Assembly (NCBI GenBank): GCA_937975915.1
Contig: CALJTY010000015.1
Span: forward strand, 1 to 64,000
DNA length: 64,000 nt
Source of the DNA: an uncultured Acidimicrobiaceae bacterium
Lineage (GTDB): Bacteria; Actinomycetota; Acidimicrobiia; Acidimicrobiales; RAAP-2
Reading direction: 5' to 3'
A model generated the notes under the pieces. The model searched no databases, had not been told where the DNA came from, and saw only the letters and a program-made list of their open reading frames with translations. Positions 58,926 through 64,000 of the stretch are shown here, piece by piece (the stretch's first letter is position 1; each line of letters begins with the position of its first letter). Made by a program: the position numbers and the translations under genes.

Positions 58926-60767
58926 ATGTGCGGCATCATTGGGGTCGTTGGATCCTCCGACACGCTCTCGACACTTCTTGAGGGCCTACAACGCTTGGAA
59001 TATCGCGGCTACGACTCAGCGGGAGTTGCCCTGGTGCGCCCAGGCAAAACCTGGCGCGCGCGTACCGCTGACGGGACTCAGTCAGTAGCGGCACTACGCC
59101 TCGAATGCGAACACGCTCCTTCTGGCTTTAGCTCAGGCATTGGACACACTCGCTGGGCCACGCACGGTGCCCCAGAAGCAGTGAACGCTCACCCTCACCT
59201 TGACTGCTCAGGCAACATCGCCATTATTCACAATGGCATTATTGAAAACCACTCAGAACTTCAAGGACAACTCGAATCACGCGGACACGTTTTTACTTCA
59301 GTCACTGACTCTGAGGTACTCGCGCACCTTATTGAAGAAGAGCGCGCCAAGGGACTAGATCTCATGGATGCTGTACGACAGAGTTTGTTGATTGTTCGTG
59401 GTGCTTTCGCACTTGCAGTAATGGACGCCAATGAGCCAGACGTCATTGTTGCGGCGCGTCGAATTTCTCCACTCGTTGTTGGAACTTCGCCTGGTGTCAC
59501 CTACCTTGCTTCAGACATCCCAGCGATTTTGGATAAGGCCAAAGCTTTTTATGCAGTCAACGACGACGAAGTTGTTCGCCTAGGGCCAGAAGGTTTCCGA
59601 GCGGTTGACCTAGAGGGCGCACCGGTTCGACTTCATCAGTTGCAAATCGACTGGAACCTAGAGACTGCAGAAAAGGGCGGACACCCCGACTTCATGACGA
59701 AGGAAATCAATGAACAACCTGATGCCCTTCGTGCCACCTTGCTTGACCGCAGGAGAAGCGACGGAACTATCACGTTCGACGAGATGCGCATAAGTGACCA
59801 AGAACTTCGTGACGTAAAGCGCGTTGTTCTCGTGGCCGCTGGAACGTCACATCACGCTGCACAAGTTGCCAAGTACGCCATTGAGCGCTGGGCCGGGGTG
59901 AGTGTTGAAGTTGACATTGCGAGTGAATATCGTTACCGCGATCCAATCGTCGAAGTTGGAACCCTCGTTATTGGTGTGAGCCAGTCTGGTGAAACAATTG
60001 ACACGATCATGGCAATTCGCGAAGCGCAGCGTCGCGGAGCACGTGTTGTGGCTATTTCAAACATTGTTGATTCCTCACTCGCACGTGAAGCTGACGCCGT
60101 TATTTACACTCGGGCCGGACTTGAAGTTTCTGTTGCTTCTACAAAGGCATTCGTGGCCCAGGTCGCAGCGCTTGAACTCTTCGCTCTTCGCCTCGCACAG
60201 TTGCGCCAAACCCTGAAGCCAAGCGACATTGATGCACTTTTTCTTGGCCTAAATGCAGTGAGTGCTCAAGTGGCAGAGACCCTTACTCGCCGTAGTGATT
60301 ATGAATCAGTGGCGGAGCAACTACTCAGCACTCGTGACTTCTTCTTCCTCGGCCGCCACGTTGGATTCCCAACTGCACTCGAAGGAGCACTGAAGCTAAA
60401 AGAACTTAGCTACTTGCACGCAGAAGGCTATCCAGCCGGTGAACTCAAGCACGGACCACTCGCGCTCATTGAACCAGGCGTTGTGGTCGTGGCAATAACA
60501 ACTGATCCAAACATGCACGAAAAGATTCTTTCAAATCTCGCTGAAGTGAAGGCTCGTGGAGCCACAGTGGTGGCCGTTGCAACAGATGACGATGAAAAGA
60601 TAGCCGCTGTTGCTGACTTCGTTTTCAGAGTTCCGGCAACTGAGCCAATGTTTACACCAATGATTGATGTTGTCCCTCTTCAAATTTTTGCCTACGCCAT
60701 GGCTCGCGGACTCAAACATGAAGTTGACCGCCCGCGCAACCTGGCAAAGACCGTGACGGTTGAATAA
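58926..60767 (+). CDS. glmS: Glutamine--fructose-6-phosphate aminotransferase
   Basis: A 613-residue enzyme: N-terminal glutaminase with nucleophile Cys2 (MCGIIGVVGS) and HTRWATHG, then two SIS sugar isomerase domains (GVSQSGETIDTIMAI) and the C-terminal RNLAKTVTVE. It makes glucosamine-6-P, the first step to UDP-GlcNAc, directly before the GlmM step. Nothing resembling a glmS ribozyme precedes it. Its stop overlaps acpS as TAATG. Confidence 0.98.
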   Translation: MCGIIGVVGSSDTLSTLLEGLQRLEYRGYDSAGVALVRPGKTWRARTADGTQSVAALRLECEHAPSGFSSGIGHTRWATHGAPEAVNAHPHLDCSGNIAIIHNGIIENHSELQGQLESRGHVFTSVTDSEVLAHLIEEERAKGLDLMDAVRQSLLIVRGAFALAVMDANEPDVIVAARRISPLVVGTSPGVTYLASDIPAILDKAKAFYAVNDDEVVRLGPEGFRAVDLEGAPVRLHQLQIDWNLETAEKGGHPDFMTKEINEQPDALRATLLDRRRSDGTITFDEMRISDQELRDVKRVVLVAAGTSHHAAQVAKYAIERWAGVSVEVDIASEYRYRDPIVEVGTLVIGVSQSGETIDTIMAIREAQRRGARVVAISNIVDSSLAREADAVIYTRAGLEVSVASTKAFVAQVAALELFALRLAQLRQTLKPSDIDALFLGLNAVSAQVAETLTRRSDYESVAEQLLSTRDFFFLGRHVGFPTALEGALKLKELSYLHAEGYPAGELKHGPLALIEPGVVVVAITTDPNMHEKILSNLAEVKARGATVVAVATDDDEKIAAVADFVFRVPATEPMFTPMIDVVPLQIFAYAMARGLKHEVDRPRNLAKTVTVE

Positions 60768-61141
60768 TGGCTACGGTCGGCATTGGAATTGACATTGTTG
60801 ACGTTCCGCGCTTTGAAAAGGTTTTAGCGAGACGTCCAAAAATCGTTGACCGCCTGTTCACCGAAGGCGAGAAGCTAGACACGAAGCTTCGCCCACAACG
60901 CCTCGCCGCCAGGTTTGCCGCAAAAGAAGCAGTTATGAAGGCGTGTGGTGTTGGCGTTGGTTCAACCGGATGGAAGACCATTGAAGTTAAGAAAATGCGC
61001 TCAGGTGCACCAATGGTTGTTTTGCACGGCACTGCACAAGACCTTGCGGACCGGGTGGGCATCAAGAACATGCACATCACACTGACGCACACTGACATGA
61101 GCGCAGCTGCCTTCGTGGTTGGTACTGACGATGCCGGTTGA
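60767..61141 (+). CDS. acpS: Holo-[acyl-carrier-protein] synthase
   Basis: A 124-residue phosphopantetheinyl transferase: GIGIDIVDVPRFEKVL with the Mg-binding Asp, then RFAAKEAVMKACG with the Glu. It activates acyl carrier protein for fatty acid synthesis. It is coupled to glmS by TAATG and overlaps alr by 11 bp. Confidence 0.95.
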   Translation: MATVGIGIDIVDVPRFEKVLARRPKIVDRLFTEGEKLDTKLRPQRLAARFAAKEAVMKACGVGVGSTGWKTIEVKKMRSGAPMVVLHGTAQDLADRVGIKNMHITLTHTDMSAAAFVVGTDDAG

Positions 61142-62282
61142 AGCAGTTAACCGAGCATCGCGCGTTGAGATTTCTCGCAGTGCTCTAGAAAACAACATTG
61201 CAACATTGCGTGCTGTGAGTGGTGGAGTAGCGCTCGCGGCAGTTGTAAAGGCCAATGGCTACGGCGTAGGAGCAGTGCAGCTCGCAACTATCTATCAAGA
61301 AAATAATGTTGCGATGTTGTGTGTTGCGCTTGTTGATGAAGGAATTGAACTTCGTGCCAATGCAGTGACAATTCCGATCCTCGTCTTTGCTGAACTAGAT
61401 GAACACAACACCAAGCTCGCTTTTGAAAACGGACTTATTGCAACTATTGGTTCTGTTGAAGGAGCCAGATTTGCAGTTTTATGTGCCAAGCAGCTCGGTG
61501 GCATGCACCGAGTACACGTAAAGCTCGACACGGGCATGCACCGACTCGGTGTTGACCGCGAAAACCTCGACGCAGTTTTAGACGTCCTTACTTCATCACA
61601 AAACATTGAGATTGATGGCTTCTACACACACTTCAGCGTCGCGGATGAATCAAATCCTGATCACCGTTCTTTTACTCGCACGCAGATCGATCTGTTTAAT
61701 GAAGCCCAGCACCACGTTGCTTCAAGAGGCATCGAAGTCAAGAACATTCACCTTGCTAATACTGCGGGAACTGTTGCTTTTAAGGAAGCTCACGGCACCA
61801 TGGTGCGCTGCGGGCTGGGACTACTAGGTGTTGCCCCTCAGTTGTGGCTCGAAAGCGTCATTGGTGAATCTGCAATGACGCTTCGCCAAGCGGTAAGTCT
61901 TCACTCAAAGGTGAGTGCTGTTCGCCGCGTTCCTGCGGGGGCTCGTCCAAGTTATGGTCGTCGACGTGAACTTGAGATTGACTCCAACATTGCAACGGTC
62001 CCTTATGGCTACGCCGATGGCTACGCACGCTCACTCTTTGCTGGTGGCGCGGAAGTACTAATTAATGCAAAGCGCTACCCACTCGCTGGTCAGATAACAA
62101 TGGATCAGATCGTTGTTGACTGCGGTGATGACGAAGTGAAGATTGGAGACGACGTTGTGCTTCTTGGTCAACAGGGAGATGAATTCATCTCTGCGAATGA
62201 GCTCGCAGAGCGACTCGACACGATTACTTATGAAATCTTCACCATGATTGCCACCCGCGTTGCCCGTGTTGTTGTGAGCTAG
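61131..62282 (+). CDS. alr: Alanine racemase
   Basis: A 383-residue PLP enzyme. The Schiff-base lysine is K40 in AAVVKANGYG; the catalytic tyrosine lies in VPYGYADGYARS. It makes D-alanine for peptidoglycan. I use the ATG at 61131, inside the end of acpS; an in-frame TTG at 61119 is less likely. Confidence 0.96.
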   Translation: MPVEAVNRASRVEISRSALENNIATLRAVSGGVALAAVVKANGYGVGAVQLATIYQENNVAMLCVALVDEGIELRANAVTIPILVFAELDEHNTKLAFENGLIATIGSVEGARFAVLCAKQLGGMHRVHVKLDTGMHRLGVDRENLDAVLDVLTSSQNIEIDGFYTHFSVADESNPDHRSFTRTQIDLFNEAQHHVASRGIEVKNIHLANTAGTVAFKEAHGTMVRCGLGLLGVAPQLWLESVIGESAMTLRQAVSLHSKVSAVRRVPAGARPSYGRRRELEIDSNIATVPYGYADGYARSLFAGGAEVLINAKRYPLAGQITMDQIVVDCGDDEVKIGDDVVLLGQQGDEFISANELAERLDTITYEIFTMIATRVARVVVS

Positions 62283-62284
62283 TC

Positions 62285-62833
62285 GTGGAAAACAACATTC
62301 CAGAGCTCGCATCGTGTCAACGATGCTCCCTTTCAAAAACTCGAACACGAGTTGTCATTGGATCTGGACCAGACTCGCCCTCGCTAATGGTTATTGGTGA
62401 GGCTCCGGGGAAAAACGAGGACGAGGGCGGCGAGCCATTTATTGGTCGCAGCGGACAGCTTCTCTTTCGTTTAATCGAAGAAGAAACCGGCCTACGTAGA
62501 AGTGACTGCTTTGTGACCAATGTCGTGAAGTGTCGTCCACCTAATAACCGGACTCCAAACAAAACTGAACTCGGTGCCTGTCGCCCTTGGCTTGATTCAC
62601 AGTTCATCGCAGTCAGCCCACAGTTTGTCTTGGCGCTTGGCAACACTGCTTCGAAAACAGTCTTTAATCACACTGAGCCCATTGGTGCAGTACACGGAAG
62701 AGTTATGTCTCTGGGCCCAGTGAAGGGGATGGCGACATATCACCCCGCCGCCGCACTTCGCCAAGGCCCTAGCGTGGTGGAAGTGATGCGTGCCGATTTA
62801 CGAATTCTAAAAACACTGTTGGGCCAGCAATGA
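62285..62833 (+). CDS. udg: Family 4 uracil-DNA glycosylase (iron-sulfur type)
   Basis: A 182-residue family 4 UDG. The [4Fe-4S] ligands C11, C14, C83 and C99 match the spacing of the Thermus enzyme. Motif 1 is GEAPGKNEDEGGEPFIGRSG and motif 2 is TYHPAA. It excises uracil from DNA. The GTG start lies 2 bp after alr; its end overlaps tsaE as ATGA. Confidence 0.93.
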   Translation: MENNIPELASCQRCSLSKTRTRVVIGSGPDSPSLMVIGEAPGKNEDEGGEPFIGRSGQLLFRLIEEETGLRRSDCFVTNVVKCRPPNNRTPNKTELGACRPWLDSQFIAVSPQFVLALGNTASKTVFNHTEPIGAVHGRVMSLGPVKGMATYHPAAALRQGPSVVEVMRADLRILKTLLGQQ

Positions 62834-63306
62834 CCTTCGAGCGCTACTGCGACACTGACGAAGCCACACAAATTTGTGGTGAGGACTTTGCCGCGGTGCT
62901 TCGCCCTGGCGACATCGTTCTCCTTTCTGGCCAACTTGGTGCAGGAAAGACAACCTTCACTAAAGGTGTTGCCAAAGCTCTTGGTGTTAGTGAGAGGGTG
63001 ACGAGCCCGACATTCACCATGGTGCGTGAGCACGCTTGTTCAAACTCCAAAGGTATCCAGACCTTGCACCACTGTGATGTTTACCGCGTTGAGAGTCTCG
63101 GTGAAGTTCTTGACCTCGCGCTAGGCGAACTCGTAGAAGAAGCAGGTGTTGCACTCGTTGAATGGGGAGAACTCGCCGCATCGGTATTCGGACGCGATGT
63201 GCTCACCGTGAACTTTGAAATTGATGATCACGAAGGTCGTCGACTCATTGTTAGTGGCGCCCTCGCCAATTCAAGAACTGATGAACTAGCAAAGTGGGCA
63301 AAATAA
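62830..63306 (+). CDS. tsaE: tRNA threonylcarbamoyladenosine biosynthesis ATPase TsaE
   Basis: A 158-residue P-loop protein: Walker A in GQLGAGKTTFTKGVAKALG, then VTSPTFTMVREH and LVEWGE. It works with TsaB and TsaD to make t6A37 in tRNAs that read ANN codons. It is coupled at both ends (ATGA upstream, TAATG into tsaB). Confidence 0.96.
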   Translation: MTFERYCDTDEATQICGEDFAAVLRPGDIVLLSGQLGAGKTTFTKGVAKALGVSERVTSPTFTMVREHACSNSKGIQTLHHCDVYRVESLGEVLDLALGELVEEAGVALVEWGELAASVFGRDVLTVNFEIDDHEGRRLIVSGALANSRTDELAKWAK

Positions 63307-63986
63307 TGAACATCCTCGCAATTGAAACTGCTACCGAGGGCTGCGCTACTGGACTTCGAACATCAGATGGGCGAGAGATCATCAAACTTGTTGATGAAAA
63401 TCGCCAGCACACTGAGGAGCTCACGCTAGGAATTCAGGCACTCCTTAGCGAAGCAGGACTAAAGGCGAGTGACATCAAGCGCGTGGTGGTTGACCACGGA
63501 CCGGGTCTCTTTACTGGGCTCCGCGTAGGGATTGCAACCGCGATTGCTTTGGCACAAGGTGTTGGTGCAGAACTGGTTGGTGTTAGTTCACTTGAACTTC
63601 TGGCCCACGGCGCTCATGATGCGGGAGTGCGCGGAACCTTGATGTGTGCAGTTGATGGTCGACGTGGCGAAGTGTTCGTTCAGACCTTCACGTTGAGCGA
63701 CGGCGTTGTTGCCAAAGATGAGCCACGCGTAGAAGTGCCTCGAACAGTGGTCATTGGATGGGCCACAATGGCCGTGCCCGTGACGTTCACCGGTGACGGT
63801 GTTGAGCGCTATCTCAGTGATTTTTCTGCCGTGCCGGGCGCCGTGATCCACCGCGAAAAAGTTCCTTCGATTCATGCAGCGCTAACTCTTGGCTCTGAGA
63901 GAACTCCTTCAGCAACAATTACCCCTCTGTATCTTCGTGAAGCAGATGCCGTTTCGAATTTCACTACTCGTGAGCGAGCGAAATGA
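63306..63986 (+). CDS. tsaB: tRNA threonylcarbamoyladenosine biosynthesis protein TsaB
   Basis: A 226-residue ASKHA-fold protein, MNILAIETATEGCATGLRTS onward, with VVVDHGPGLFTGLRVGIATA. It is the non-catalytic partner of TsaD. The ATG at 63306 overlaps the tsaE stop; an earlier in-frame start at 63294 is less likely. It ends ATGA into the next gene. Confidence 0.95.
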   Translation: MNILAIETATEGCATGLRTSDGREIIKLVDENRQHTEELTLGIQALLSEAGLKASDIKRVVVDHGPGLFTGLRVGIATAIALAQGVGAELVGVSSLELLAHGAHDAGVRGTLMCAVDGRRGEVFVQTFTLSDGVVAKDEPRVEVPRTVVIGWATMAVPVTFTGDGVERYLSDFSAVPGAVIHREKVPSIHAALTLGSERTPSATITPLYLREADAVSNFTTRERAK

Positions 63987-64000
63987 CGTGGCACATTCGC
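63983..64000 (+). CDS. rimI: First codons of the next gene, probably ribosomal-protein-alanine acetyltransferase RimI
   Basis: An ATG at 63983 overlaps the tsaB stop and opens a frame reading MTWHIR to the window edge. Only six codons are visible. The call rests on the conserved tsaE-tsaB-rimI-tsaD order. Confidence 0.4.

Overview
The window is a contiguous stretch of core chromosome from an actinobacterium, most likely a member of Acidimicrobiia or a close relative. This rests on four things seen here: the long coiled-coil insertion near residues 170-240 of RpoC that is typical of actinobacterial beta-prime; a polyprenol-phosphomannose-type mannosyltransferase; the actinobacterial gene order (tRNA-Thr, tRNA-Met, rpmG, tRNA-Trp, secE, nusG); and an acyl-CoA carboxylase epsilon-like subunit. 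Base composition looks close to balanced by eye (not computed), which fits aquatic Acidimicrobiia better than soil actinomycetes. The class-level placement is inference. There is no rRNA, CRISPR array, insertion sequence, prophage or defence island, and no gene-free stretch longer than about 265 bases.

Layout. 1-2.5 kb: end of dnaX, recR, uppP, a SixA-type phosphatase. 2.5-10.9 kb: a carbon-assimilation cluster with thiolase, crotonyl-CoA carboxylase/reductase, methylmalonyl/ethylmalonyl-CoA epimerase, acyl-CoA carboxylase beta and a 59-residue epsilon-like subunit, an ethylmalonyl-CoA-mutase-type B12 enzyme and 3-hydroxybutyryl-CoA dehydrogenase. Together these form a large part of the ethylmalonyl-CoA pathway for acetyl-CoA assimilation. 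10.9-23 kb: two peptidyl-prolyl isomerases, lysC-asd, rmuC, citrate synthase, tesB, small conserved genes, tRNA-Tyr and a GT-C mannosyltransferase. 23-35 kb: three tRNAs, rpmG, secE-nusG-rplK-rplA, rplJ-rplL and rpoB-rpoC. 35-40 kb: rpsL-rpsG-fusA-tuf-rpsJ, closed by a strong terminator. 40-57.6 kb: an almost uninterrupted S10-spc-alpha ribosomal cluster from rplC to rpsI, broken only by one antisense LuxR-type gene between map and infA. 57.6-64 kb: glmM, glmS, acpS, alr, a family 4 uracil-DNA glycosylase, tsaE, tsaB and the first codons of a probable rimI.

The genome is packed tightly. Co-directional genes overlap by ATGA, GTGA or TAATG. Five of seven convergent pairs overlap by exactly 4 bp through interlocked stop codons. 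At least fourteen genes carry a TANNNT-like -10 element 6-8 bases before the start codon, which predicts leaderless mRNAs. In contrast, rplJ, rpoB, tuf, rplC and infA have longer leaders with visible RNA structure, as expected for autoregulated translation genes.

I found no clearly undescribed multi-gene system. The observations most worth following are: infA apparently starting at CTG behind a strong Shine-Dalgarno; a second in-frame translation start inside lysC; the leaderless and tail-to-tail architecture; structured leaders of rplJ, tuf and rplC; an eight-codon open frame with a good Shine-Dalgarno ahead of rpoB; and the ethylmalonyl-CoA cluster itself.
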